Source: Actinoplanes aureus (GTDB taxonomy: Bacteria; Actinomycetota; Actinomycetes; Mycobacteriales; Micromonosporaceae). Taken from it: a DNA stretch of 64,000 nt. The DNA lies in assembly GCF_015704865.1 (NCBI RefSeq), contig NZ_JADQTO010000007.1, forward strand, positions 62,001-126,000. Reading direction: 5' to 3'. This document shows positions 18,800 to 27,105 of the stretch, piece after piece (the stretch's first letter is position 1; every line of letters starts with the position of its first letter). Under the pieces are notes generated by a model. It saw only the letters and a list, made by a program, of their open reading frames with translations, had not been told where the DNA came from and did not search any database. The translations under genes were made by a program, and so were the position numbers.

Positions 18800-19268
18800 C
18801 TCAAGACCCACACGGGCCGACACCAACCGGCCGGCGACGGGCCGGCTGGCGCTCAAGGCCCACGCGGGCACGGCACCGCGCAGCTCGGCGAAGGGCGACG
18901 AGCCCTCAAGGCCCACGCGAGCCCCGCACCGCCCGGCCCCGCCAGCAACGGCGAGCCCTCGAAACCTACACGGGCCCGACATCGCCCGGCCCGGCTGGCG
19001 CTCAAGGCCCCACGCGGGCTCGGCACCACGCAGCCCGGCCAGAACGGCGAGCGCTCAAGGCTCACGCAGACCCGCCACCGACCGTCCCGGCCTGGCCAGA
19101 AACGGCGAGCGCTCGAAACCCATGCGGGCCCGACACCGCCCGGCCCGGCGACGGGCCGGCTGCACTCAAGGCCCACGCGGGCCCGGCACCACGCAGCCCG
19201 GCCAGAACGGCGAGCGCTTAAGGCTCACGCAGGCCCGCGCGGCGCAGGCCCGCGCCGCGCGGGCCCGG
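18800..19268. repeat. Degenerate array B (nine units, about 53 bp)
   Basis: Units headed by CTCAAGGCCCACGCGGGC or close variants start at 18800, 18852, 18905, 18958, 19001, 19054, 19112, 19165 and 19217. Spacing is mostly 52-53 bp (43 and 58 in two cases). Most units also carry CGGCACC, GCCCGGCC and a closing ACGGCGAGC. There are no unique spacers, so it is not a CRISPR array. The array ends 23 bp before the end of the MFS gene. Confidence 0.85.
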
Positions 19269-19290
19269 TGAAGGCGGCGGCGGTGGGGGC

Positions 19291-20541
19291 TCAGGCGGGC
19301 ACGGACTCGGGGTCTCGGCCTGGGGTCTGCTCCGGTGAGCCGTCGTGGGGTGCGACGCCTGGCTCGGGGGTTTCGCGGCGGCGGCGGAGTTCGGCGGGGA
19401 GGACCAGGAGGGCGACCAGGACGCCGACCGCGCCGACGGTGGCGAAGCCCCAGGCTGGGCCCCAGGTGTCGATCGCCAGGCCGGCCAGCGGGCCGCCCAG
19501 GGCGACGCCGACGGTGAGCGCCGAGTTGTGCAGGCCCATTGCCTCGCCACGGGCGGCGGCCGGGATCATGTTGCTGATCGCGGCGGAGCTGGCGGTGATC
19601 GTCGGGGCGCAGAGCGCGCCGGCCGGAATCAGCAGGAGGGCGAGCAGCCACCAGTGGTCGCCGCCGAGACCGACCGGGATGGTGAGCAGGGCCATCGGTG
19701 CGAACAGCACCAGTGCGGGAACCCCGCGCCGCACGGTGCCGTAGGCGAAGCCGCCGATCAGGGAGAACAGCGCCCAGAGGGACAGCACCGCACCGGTCCA
19801 GGCCACCTGCCCGGAGTCGCGGAGAACGGCGACCACTGCCACGTCGGTGCCGGAGAGGACCAGGGTCGCGGCCATCGTGACGGCGAGAATCGCGACGAAC
19901 CGGGGCTTGAGCCAGCTGCGCCGGGACACCCGCTCGCCACTCGAGACCGAGGCCTCGTGGGCCGCCCGGATCGGCGGATTGAGCAGCCACAGGCCCACGC
20001 CCGCGAGCAGGATGCCGACGGCCAGCGAGATCATCGCGACCCGGGGGCCGGCGGTCGTCGCGATCAGCACGCCGAGCGCCGGGCCGGCCATGAACGACAG
20101 CTCGGTGGTCATCGAGTCCAGAGCGAACGCGGGCAGCCGGTGCGACTCGGGAGTCAGCGCGGCGATCGACTGCCGGGCCACCGAGAAGGCCGGCAGGGCG
20201 AGGAAGCCACCGATCGCGGCGACCGGGAGCAGTGCCCAGTAGGGCAGGCTCTGCGCCACCAGCCAATAGATGACCTCGGCGACCGTGGTCAGGACGAGCA
20301 CCGGGCGCAGCCCGCGACGGTCGATCAGGCGGCCCATCACCGGGGCGCCGACCGAACCACCGATCGTCGCCGCGGCGCCGACCAGACCGGCCGCCCCGTA
20401 GCCCCGGCCGAGATCGGTCACCACGTGCAGGGTGAGCACCACCGCGGCGGCCGCGATCGGGATGCGGGCGAGCGTGGCGACCACCAGCAACGACCGGATC
20501 TTCGGCAGCGCGAGGGTTTCCCGGTAAGGCGTGAGCAACAT
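19291..20541 (-). CDS. MFS transporter
   Basis: A 416-residue major facilitator permease with about 12 membrane helices in two halves split by a charged loop (RAAHEASVSSGERVSRRSWL). The motif-A-like loop GRLIDRRGLRPVLVL follows helix 2. The C-terminal tail of about 35 residues is polar and acidic. The pattern suits a proton-driven drug or metabolite exporter; the substrate is unknown. The ATG at 20541 begins MLLTPYRETLALPKIRSLL; an upstream in-frame extension lacks a ribosome site. The gene is monocistronic and faces array B. Confidence 0.85.
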   Translation of the reverse strand: MLLTPYRETLALPKIRSLLVVATLARIPIAAAAVVLTLHVVTDLGRGYGAAGLVGAAATIGGSVGAPVMGRLIDRRGLRPVLVLTTVAEVIYWLVAQSLPYWALLPVAAIGGFLALPAFSVARQSIAALTPESHRLPAFALDSMTTELSFMAGPALGVLIATTAGPRVAMISLAVGILLAGVGLWLLNPPIRAAHEASVSSGERVSRRSWLKPRFVAILAVTMAATLVLSGTDVAVVAVLRDSGQVAWTGAVLSLWALFSLIGGFAYGTVRRGVPALVLFAPMALLTIPVGLGGDHWWLLALLLIPAGALCAPTITASSAAISNMIPAAARGEAMGLHNSALTVGVALGGPLAGLAIDTWGPAWGFATVGAVGVLVALLVLPAELRRRRETPEPGVAPHDGSPEQTPGRDPESVPA

Positions 20542-20635
20542 GTCGATCCTGACCTCCGCGGACCATACTGCCGTGGGGGTACGACACAAATCCAACTGAT
20601 TCCGCGCCGCTGGTGACCAGCGCCACCATCAAAAG

Positions 20636-20674
20636 CGGATCGGCCCGCACTCTTGACGAGTGCGGGCCGATCCG
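20636..20674 (-). terminator. Perfect 17-bp hairpin terminator after ctaD
   Basis: Bases 20636-20652 and 20658-20674 form a perfect 17-bp GC-rich stem with a 5-nt loop. On the minus strand it is followed by CTTTTG. It lies 15 bp past the ctaD stop and should end that transcript; it could also work in the other direction. Confidence 0.85.
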
Positions 20675-20688
20675 GCGTTTCCGACCGG

Positions 20689-22446
20689 TCAGCGGTCGCG
20701 GTCGCTGGCGGTGTCTTCCTGGTACGTCGCGCCGCCGTCGGACTCCCTGGTCAGCGGTCGAGCGCCGCCCTCGGGAGGACCGGCGATCGACTGGGCGCCG
20801 GCCGCCAGCTCGGGGAACTTCTCGTCGAAGGCCGGCCGCTCGGAGCGGATCCGCGGCATCCGGTCGAAGTTGCGCAGCGGCGGCGGGCTGGACGTCGCCC
20901 ACTCCAGCGAGTTGCCGTGGCCCCACGGGTCGTCGAGCGTGGTGACCTGGCCGACCTTGTACGACTTCCACACGTTGTAGATGAACGGCAGGGTCGACAG
21001 ACCCAGCACGAACGATCCGACGGTGGAGAACGTGTTCAGGAAGGTGAACCCGTCGCTGGGCAGGTAGTCGGCGTACCGGCGGGGCATGCCCTTGGTGCCG
21101 AGCCAGTGCTGCACCAGGAAGGTGGCGTGGAAGCCGATGAACGTCAGCCAGAAGTGAATCTTGGCGAGCCGCTCGTCGAGCATCCGGCCGAACATCTTCG
21201 GGAACCAGAAGTAGATGCCGGCGAACACCGCGAACACGATCGTGCCGAACAGCACGTAGTGGAAGTGCGCGATCACGAAGTACGAGTCGGAGACGTGGAA
21301 GTCGATCGGCGGCGAGGCCAGCAGGACGCCGGACAGACCACCGAACAGGAACGTCACCATGAAGCCGAGTGCGAAGAGCATCGGTGACTCGAAGCTGATC
21401 TGGCCGCGCCACATGGTGCCGATCCAGACGAAGAACTTCATGCCGGTCGGTACCGCGATCAGGAAGCTCAGGAAGCTGAAGAACGGCAGCAGCACCTGCC
21501 CGGTGACGAACATGTGGTGCGCCCACACGCTCATCGACAGCGCGGCGATCAGCAGCGTCGCGGCGACCAGGCCCTTGTAGCCGAACACCGGCTTGCGGCT
21601 GAACACCGGGATGACCTCGGTGATGATGCCGAAGAACGGCAGCGCGATGATGTACACCTCGGGGTGGCCGAAGAACCAGAAGAGGTGCTGCCAGAGCATC
21701 GGCCCGCCGGTCTCCACGTCGAAGACGTGCGCGCCGAGCACCCGGTCCGCGGCGAGCGCGAAGAGCGCGGCCGCGAGGAACGGGAAGACCATGACCGCGA
21801 GCAGCGCGGTGACGAGCATGTTCCAGGTCATGATCGGCATCCGGAACATGGTCATGCCCGGGGCCCGCAGGGTCAGGATCGTGGTGATCAGGTTGACCGA
21901 GCCGAGGATCGTGCCCAGACCGGAGATGGCGAGGCCGACCACCCACATGTTCCCGCCGACGCCCGGCGAGTGCAGTGAGTCGCTCAACGGTGTGTACGCG
22001 AACCAGCCGAAGTCAGCCGCGCCACCGGGGGTCAGGAAGCCACCGATGGTGATCAGACCACCGAACAGATACAGCCAGTACGCGAACGCGTTCAGCCGCG
22101 GGAACGACACGTCCGGCGCACCGATCTGAATCGGTACGACGTAGTTGCCGAACGCGAACACGATCGGTGTCGCGAAGAACAGCAGCATGATCGTGCCGTG
22201 CATGGTGAACAGCTGGTTGAACTGCTCCGGCGAGAGCATCTGCATGCCCGGCCGGGCCAGCTCGGCGCGCATCAGCAGGGCCATCAGGCCACCCAGCAGG
22301 AAGAACACGAAGGACGTGATCATGTACATGATCCCGATCTGCTTCGCGTCCGTCGTGCGCAGGATCCGAGCGAATGCCGAACCCTTGACCTGCCGCCGCA
22401 CCGGATATGGTCGGGTCGCGATCGGCGACGGCGCAACGGTCGTCAC
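20689..22446 (-). CDS. ctaD: Cytochrome c oxidase subunit I
   Basis: Catalytic subunit of the aa3 terminal oxidase, with about 12 membrane helices. Ligands are visible: the low-spin heme histidine in [12 protein letters not shown], the CuB histidine with cross-linked tyrosine in [14 protein letters not shown], the CuB pair in [10 protein letters not shown], and heme histidines in [14 protein letters not shown]. The 585 residues match actinobacterial CtaD. The GTG at 22446 is chosen because CGGAGG lies 6 bp upstream; the open frame extending to 22845 is spurious. Standing apart from ctaC, ctaE and qcr genes is normal in this phylum. Confidence 0.95.
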   Translation of the reverse strand: MTTVAPSPIATRPYPVRRQVKGSAFARILRTTDAKQIGIMYMITSFVFFLLGGLMALLMRAELARPGMQMLSPEQFNQLFTMHGTIMLLFFATPIVFAFGNYVVPIQIGAPDVSFPRLNAFAYWLYLFGGLITIGGFLTPGGAADFGWFAYTPLSDSLHSPGVGGNMWVVGLAISGLGTILGSVNLITTILTLRAPGMTMFRMPIMTWNMLVTALLAVMVFPFLAAALFALAADRVLGAHVFDVETGGPMLWQHLFWFFGHPEVYIIALPFFGIITEVIPVFSRKPVFGYKGLVAATLLIAALSMSVWAHHMFVTGQVLLPFFSFLSFLIAVPTGMKFFVWIGTMWRGQISFESPMLFALGFMVTFLFGGLSGVLLASPPIDFHVSDSYFVIAHFHYVLFGTIVFAVFAGIYFWFPKMFGRMLDERLAKIHFWLTFIGFHATFLVQHWLGTKGMPRRYADYLPSDGFTFLNTFSTVGSFVLGLSTLPFIYNVWKSYKVGQVTTLDDPWGHGNSLEWATSSPPPLRNFDRMPRIRSERPAFDEKFPELAAGAQSIAGPPEGGARPLTRESDGGATYQEDTASDRDR

Positions 22447-22558
22447 GAATTGCCTCCGTTGTCTCGTTCGTCCTCTCAGGTGCCCCGAAGATCGGGCGTA
22501 CCCCGTGGGCAGAATAGTCCCCCACCGACCTTGGTCTGGCGCGGGGTGACCTTCGGGG

Positions 22559-23665
22559 TCAGACGGACGGCACGAGCTCCCGATAGTGATCGGTGAAGAT
22601 CCGGAGGCCACGACGGCGCAGCATGGGGTCGCGTAGGGATGGCGGGACGTCGCAGGCGCGATCCCGCTCGCGGGTCCGTTCGCGCACCTCTGTGCACCGT
22701 GGACGACGACGCTGCTCGTACGCCCGGAGGGCCGCCGGGATGTCATCGGAGGCCGCACGCAATTCCTGCCCGAGCACCCAGCCGTCCTCGAACGACATGG
22801 CGGCGCCCTGCGCGAGGCTCGGCGCGGTGGCGTGCGCCGCGTCACCGACGAGCAGGACCGGGCCTTTCGACCAGCTCGGCAGGACGACCTCGTCGGTCCG
22901 GGCGACCTGCACTTTCTCGACCTTCTCCAGGATGGCCGGGACCGGGCCGCCGAACGATCCGAACAGCTCGAGCAGCCGCTTCCTCGGGTCCTCCGGGTTG
23001 GGGCGGTCCGGTGCGGTCTCGTCGGCGTAGCAGTACAGCTTGCGGCCGCCCATCGGCATGGCGACGAACGCCGAACGCCGGCCGAGCAGCGCGGTCCAGT
23101 CGGTCAGGGGCGGGCCGCCGCTGACCACCGAGCGATAGACGATCTGGCCGGTCGGAACGGCCGGGCCGCCCAGTCCGACCAGCTCCCGGATCGTCGAGCG
23201 CCGCCCGTCCGCCCCGACGACCAGGTCGTACTCCGAGACGCCGCCGTGCGAGAACTCGACCTTGGCGGCACCGTCGACGATCTCCAGACGCCGGACCTCG
23301 GTCTCGAACCGCACCTCGCCGCCCACTCCGGTGAGCAGCACCTGCTGGAGGTCGGCGCGGGACAGCGCCCGGGACTCGCCGACCCCGGCCCACAGAGCCG
23401 CGACGTCCATCTCGAAGAGCTCGCGGCCGCGCTGGTCCAGGAAGACCTGGCGGAAGATCAGATCACCGAGCGGTCGCAGCGGGACGTCGAGGCCGAGCAG
23501 CCGCAGCGCCCGCGAGGCGTTGCCGGGAAGATAGATGCCCGCGCCCGGAATCACGGTGGCGGGCAACGCCTCCACCACGTCCGGCCGGAAGCCCGCGACG
23601 CGTAGTCCCCGGGCCGCGGCCAGGCCGGCAATGCCGGCACCCACCACGAGGATGCGCAAGGTCAT
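22559..23665 (-). CDS. FAD-dependent aromatic monooxygenase
   Basis: A 368-residue class A flavoprotein hydroxylase. The dinucleotide-binding motif [21 protein letters not shown] opens the protein, the DG motif is [15 protein letters not shown], and the GD motif [20 protein letters not shown] contacts the flavin ribityl chain. Relatives hydroxylate salicylate, hydroxynicotinate or antibiotic intermediates with NAD(P)H and oxygen; the substrate is unknown. The ATG at 23665 has GGAAGG upstream. It is divergent from the VOC gene, which may act on its product. Confidence 0.88.
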   Translation of the reverse strand: MTLRILVVGAGIAGLAAARGLRVAGFRPDVVEALPATVIPGAGIYLPGNASRALRLLGLDVPLRPLGDLIFRQVFLDQRGRELFEMDVAALWAGVGESRALSRADLQQVLLTGVGGEVRFETEVRRLEIVDGAAKVEFSHGGVSEYDLVVGADGRRSTIRELVGLGGPAVPTGQIVYRSVVSGGPPLTDWTALLGRRSAFVAMPMGGRKLYCYADETAPDRPNPEDPRKRLLELFGSFGGPVPAILEKVEKVQVARTDEVVLPSWSKGPVLLVGDAAHATAPSLAQGAAMSFEDGWVLGQELRAASDDIPAALRAYEQRRRPRCTEVRERTRERDRACDVPPSLRDPMLRRRGLRIFTDHYRELVPSV

Positions 23666-23793
23666 CGCGCCAACGCCTTCCTTCCGATGGATACGCGCCG
23701 GAGCCAGAACACTACCTTCTGCCATCGGCGGCGGGGAACACCCGCGATCGACATCAAGTCCGATTTGTTCAAGACAGCCGCGGCTCCGGCTCG

Positions 23794-23799
23794 TAGCGT
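23794..23799 (+). promoter_or_regulatory. Probable -10 box for a leaderless VOC gene
   Basis: TAGCGT matches TANNNT and ends 7 bp before the ATG at 23807. No ribosome site is present, so the message probably starts at or beside the start codon. Confidence 0.4.
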
Positions 23800-23806
23800 C
23801 ACCCTC

Positions 23807-24205
23807 ATGACTCCTGTACTGAACGCGATCGGCCTGGCGGTGGCCGACATGGCCACCTCCCTCGCCTTCTACCGTCTGCTGGGGATGGAGTTCGCCGAGG
23901 GCGCCGAGCAGGCGCCGCACGTCGAGGTCACTCTCTCCGGCGGCGTGCGTCTCATGTGGGACACGCACGCGTTGATCAAAACCTTCGACTCCGGGTTCAC
24001 CCCGCCCGGCCCGGACGGAGCCCGGATCAGCCTCGCCTTCGAGTGCGCCGGTCCGGCCGAGGTCGACGCGGTTTACCGCCGGCTCGTCGAGGCCGGCCAC
24101 GCCGGCGTCATGGAGCCGTGGGACGCCGAATGGGGCCAGCGTTACGCCGTCGTGCACGACCCGGACGGCAACGGCGTGGACCTTTACGCGCCGCTCGCCG
24201 GCTGA
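23807..24205 (+). CDS. VOC (glyoxalase/dioxygenase fold) protein
   Basis: A 132-residue vicinal-oxygen-chelate protein with two beta-alpha-beta-beta-beta modules. It begins LNAIGLAVADMATSLAFYRLLG and ends GQRYAVVHDPDGNGVDLYAP, the usual closing module. Members are glyoxalases, ring-cleaving dioxygenases or drug-binding proteins. Metal ligands are incomplete to the eye, and a binding role is as likely as catalysis. The stop lies 22 bp inside the end of the convergent AraC regulator. Confidence 0.82.
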   Translation: MTPVLNAIGLAVADMATSLAFYRLLGMEFAEGAEQAPHVEVTLSGGVRLMWDTHALIKTFDSGFTPPGPDGARISLAFECAGPAEVDAVYRRLVEAGHAGVMEPWDAEWGQRYAVVHDPDGNGVDLYAPLAG

Positions 24206-24867
24206 ACAACGAGATCACGCAACGGCACGCCGGCGAGCGCCCGCACGTCGCGGGAGAGATGGGCCTGGTCGGCGTAGCCGGCGTCGGCGGCCACCTCGGC
24301 GAACGCCCGGCCGGCCCGGGCCAGCGCGACGGCCCGGCGCATCCGGAAGATCCGGTGCAGGGTCTTCGGCCCATATCCGTAAGCGGCGACGCTGCGCCGC
24401 CGCAACTGGCGCTCGCCCAGCCCGGTCTCCTCGGCGATCTCGCTGACCGGCCGGTCGGCGCGAGCACCGGCCGAGACGGCGACCATCACCGGGTCCGGCC
24501 GGTGCCAGCGGCGGGTCGCCGCGGCTGCCAGGGCGGCATCGGGGTCGGCGGCCTCGGCGATCCGGCGCACCTCGGTGGCCGGCCAGATCTGCTCGAGCGG
24601 AACCTGCCGGTCGAGCAGCTCGGACGCGGGCACGCCGAGCACGCCGGGACCGGTGCCGGCACCGAAGCGCAGCGCGTGGTGCCGGCTGCCCGGCACCGGC
24701 GCGCCGACCTGGGCCGTGGTGTCCGGCCCGGCGACGAAGACCGAACCGTCGTGCCAGATCAGGTCGAGGCATCCGTCCGGCAGGATCCGCCGGACGCCGT
24801 CGCCCGGCTGCGTGACGCTGCGCCAGGCGATCACGTGCGGCAGCGAGGATGGCCATTCGGTGTACAT
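24184..24867 (-). CDS. AraC-family transcriptional regulator
   Basis: A 227-residue regulator. The N-terminal part (RRILPDGCLDLIWHDGSVFVAG) is the beta-rich domain common in AraC proteins with a DUF6597-like sensor. The C-terminal 100 residues hold two helix-turn-helix units, VSEIAEETGLGERQLRRRS and FAEVAADAGYADQAHLSRDV. The ATG at 24867 is preferred over a TTG 12 bp upstream. The ligand is unknown. The likely targets are the neighbouring VOC or monooxygenase genes, by position only. Confidence 0.85.
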   Translation of the reverse strand: MYTEWPSSLPHVIAWRSVTQPGDGVRRILPDGCLDLIWHDGSVFVAGPDTTAQVGAPVPGSRHHALRFGAGTGPGVLGVPASELLDRQVPLEQIWPATEVRRIAEAADPDAALAAAATRRWHRPDPVMVAVSAGARADRPVSEIAEETGLGERQLRRRSVAAYGYGPKTLHRIFRMRRAVALARAGRAFAEVAADAGYADQAHLSRDVRALAGVPLRDLVVQPASGA

Positions 24868-24962
24868 GCCGACACCCAACCATCGGGGTACGACAATTCC
24901 GGGGCCGCCCGGTCGAGTTACACCCGTGTATTTCCCACCGGGGCGGGGCAGAGAATCGGACT

Positions 24963-26033
24963 ATGACGGACCGCCTCGACGATTACCGCCGCAAGCGGGA
25001 CGCCCGGCGCACCCCCGAGCCCGTTCCGCCCGCCTCACCCGCGCCGACCGGGCAGTGCCGCTTCGTCATCCAGCAGCATCACGCCCGCAGCCTGCACTGG
25101 GACGTCCGGTTGGAACGCGACGGGGTGCTCGTCTCGTTCGCCGTGCCGCGCGGCCTGCCCCGCGACCGGGCACGCAACAACCTGGCCAAACACACCGAGG
25201 ACCATCCACTGGAGTATCTCGACTTCGCCGGTGAGATCCCGGCCGGCGAGTACGGCGGCGGCCGGATGAAGATCCACGACCGCGGGACGTACGAGGCCGA
25301 CAAGTGGCGCGACGACGAGATCGGGGTCACCTTTCACGGTGAGCGCACGAACGGCCGATACGTCTTCTTCCAGACCGGCGGCCGGGACTGGATGGTGCGC
25401 CGGATGGACCCGGCCGAGCCGGGCTGGGAGGCGATGCCCGAGGTGGTGACGCCGATGCTGGCGACCCGGACCGGGGGCCTCCCCGAGGAGGACGGTGACT
25501 GGGGATACGAGATGGCGTGGGGCGGGCGGCGCGTCGTCGCGTACGTCTCAGGGGGAAGAGTGCGCCTCACCGATGCCGACGGCGTCGATGTGACCTCGTG
25601 GTATCCGGAGGTCCGGGCCCTTGGTCCGGCGCTCGCGCCGATCGAGGCCGTGCTGGACGGCGAGATCGTCGCGTTCGACGGCGCCCGGCCGGCGCCGGAA
25701 CTGCTGGCCCGGCGCAAGGCGCCGAAGGATTCGGCGGCGGCCCGCCGCGCCGCGGAGCGCACCCCGGCCCATCTTCTGGTGTACGACCTGCTGTGGCTGG
25801 AGGGCCACTCGACGATGGAGCTGGTCCGCTACGCCGAGCGGCGCGAGTTGCTGGACGGCCTCGCTCTGGCCGGCGACCACTGGCAGACGCCGCCCTACTT
25901 TCCCGGCGGCGGCGAGTTCGTCCTGGAGGCCGCGCGGGCTCAGGGGCTGGCCGGCATCGTGGCGAAGCGGCTGGACTCGCCCTACCTGCCGGGGCGGCGC
26001 AGCCGGCTCTGGCTGTCGATCCCCATCACCTGA
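24963..26033 (+). CDS. LigD-like 3'-phosphoesterase fused to a degenerate ATP-dependent ligase domain
   Basis: Residues about 30-150 match the LigD phosphoesterase domain, which removes 3'-phosphates and 3'-ribonucleotides from DNA ends in end joining. FVIQQHHARSLHWDVRLE (H39, H45, D47), FAVPRGLP, HPLEYLDFAGEIPAGEYGGG and the later RYVFFQ are intact. Residues 160-356 follow the ATP-dependent ligase fold, with motif III LDGEIVAFD and motif IV GIVAKR. Motif I, normally E-x-K-W-D-G-x-R, reads EMAWGGRR, so the adenylated lysine is Ala185 and the aspartate is Gly187. Motif V lysines are missing too. The phosphoesterase should work; the ligase should not. No Ku or polymerase gene is in view. Confidence 0.85.
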   Translation: MTDRLDDYRRKRDARRTPEPVPPASPAPTGQCRFVIQQHHARSLHWDVRLERDGVLVSFAVPRGLPRDRARNNLAKHTEDHPLEYLDFAGEIPAGEYGGGRMKIHDRGTYEADKWRDDEIGVTFHGERTNGRYVFFQTGGRDWMVRRMDPAEPGWEAMPEVVTPMLATRTGGLPEEDGDWGYEMAWGGRRVVAYVSGGRVRLTDADGVDVTSWYPEVRALGPALAPIEAVLDGEIVAFDGARPAPELLARRKAPKDSAAARRAAERTPAHLLVYDLLWLEGHSTMELVRYAERRELLDGLALAGDHWQTPPYFPGGGEFVLEAARAQGLAGIVAKRLDSPYLPGRRSRLWLSIPIT

Positions 26034-26048
26034 GGACCTCATCGACGG

Positions 26049-26513
26049 CTAGGGCCGGACCTCCACCGGCTTCTCCAGGAGCGCCTCGGCGAGCTTGGCC
26101 AGCTGGCGCATCTGGGCCGGGGTCAACCGGTCGAAGACGAGCTGTTGCACGGCCTCGGCGTGACCGGGCGCCGACGCGACCACCTTGTCCCAGCCGGCGT
26201 CGGTCAGCACCGCGATCTGCACGCGGCCGTCTGCCTGGTCGCGCTCCCGGCGCACCCAGCCGCGCTCCTCGAGGCGGGCCACCACATGGGACAGTCGGGA
26301 GAGCGAGGCGCAGGCCAGTTTGGCCAGCTTGCTCATCGCCATCCGCCGGTCCGGACGCTCGGAGAGGGTCATCAGCACCAGGTAACCCATATGGGTCAGA
26401 CCGGCGTCGCGCTGGAGTTGCGCCTCCAGCGCCGCGGGCACCCTGACCAGCACCTCGATGAAACGTCGCCAGGTGTGTTGCTGCTCCGCGGTCAACCAGC
26501 GAGGCTCGTCCAT
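26049..26513 (-). CDS. MarR-family transcriptional regulator
   Basis: A 154-residue winged-helix regulator. The core runs LTHMGYLVLMTLSERPDRRM, then SKLAKLACASLSRLSHVVARLEERGW as the recognition helix, and the wing VRRERDQADGRVQIAVLTDAG. Such dimers usually repress adjacent or own genes and are released by phenolic or oxidative ligands. A divergent target is not obvious, as the next gene upstream lies on the same strand beyond a hairpin. Confidence 0.88.
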   Translation of the reverse strand: MDEPRWLTAEQQHTWRRFIEVLVRVPAALEAQLQRDAGLTHMGYLVLMTLSERPDRRMAMSKLAKLACASLSRLSHVVARLEERGWVRRERDQADGRVQIAVLTDAGWDKVVASAPGHAEAVQQLVFDRLTPAQMRQLAKLAEALLEKPVEVRP

Positions 26514-26636
26514 GCTGGAAGGTTAGTGGTGACCGGCCCTGATCCGAATGTGCCGTCTGTCGATCAGTCGCTGATTCGATCGACTTACGTGAACCTGGCC
26601 GGGTACTCTGTCCGGGGACTTTCACCCCGAACACGG

Positions 26637-26678
26637 CGCCGGAACCGGCTGGCTGGGGGGCCTCGGCCGGTTCCGGCG
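26637..26678 (-). terminator. Hairpin terminator after the cupin gene
   Basis: Arms at 26637-26649 and 26666-26678 (CGCCGGAACCGGC and its complement) pair perfectly around a 16-nt loop. It lies just downstream of the cupin stop on the minus strand. No clear T-run follows, so termination may be partial. Confidence 0.6.
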
Positions 26679-26697
26679 TCGTGTGCCTAAGCCGGGA

Positions 26698-27087
26698 TCA
26701 CGACGCTGGCGGCTCGTCCTTGCCGGCTTCCTCAAGAGCGTCGGCCTCTTCCTTGGTCTTGTGCACAGCGCCGTCAGCGTGCTCCGGCGGGCCGTAAACC
26801 GTGTAGAGAACCAGCGGGTTCGGGCCCTCGTTGAGGAAGTTGTGCTTGCGGCCGGCGGGCACGACGACCAGGTCACCCTGCTGGACCTTGCGGGTCTCGC
26901 CGGAGACGATCGCCTTGCCGACCCCGCTGACGAAGGTGAGGATCTGGTCCACCTCGTGGACCTCCTCGCCGATCTCGCCGCCCGGTGGCACGGTCATGAT
27001 GACGAGTTGGGTGTGCTTGCCGGTCCACAGCACCCGGCGGAAGTCGGGACTTTTCTCCGCGACGGTGGCAATCGTGAAGTGCTCCAT
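26698..27087 (-). CDS. Cupin-domain protein
   Basis: A 129-residue single-domain cupin. The barrel motifs are EEVHEVDQILTFVSGVGKAI and GDLVVVPAGRKHNFLNEGP, with metal ligands His, Glu and His visible. The short C-terminal tail is rich in Lys and Glu. It may bind metal and act as a small oxygenase, isomerase or stress protein; no substrate can be named. It sits alone between two minus-strand genes with a hairpin behind it. Confidence 0.85.
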   Translation of the reverse strand: MEHFTIATVAEKSPDFRRVLWTGKHTQLVIMTVPPGGEIGEEVHEVDQILTFVSGVGKAIVSGETRKVQQGDLVVVPAGRKHNFLNEGPNPLVLYTVYGPPEHADGAVHKTKEEADALEEAGKDEPPAS

Positions 27088-27105
27088 GTGGGCACGTTAC
27101 CCACG

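Noticed and set aside
18800..19268. Array B as a possible CRISPR.
   Set aside because: The units are contiguous and degenerate, with no identical direct repeats separated by unique spacers and no cas genes. The Cas4-like nuclease is 25 kb away and has no cas partners.
20689..22845. A longer ctaD reading beginning at 22845.
   Set aside because: The extra 133 residues are Arg/Pro-rich and unlike any oxidase subunit, while the GTG at 22446 has a CGGAGG site 6 bp upstream.
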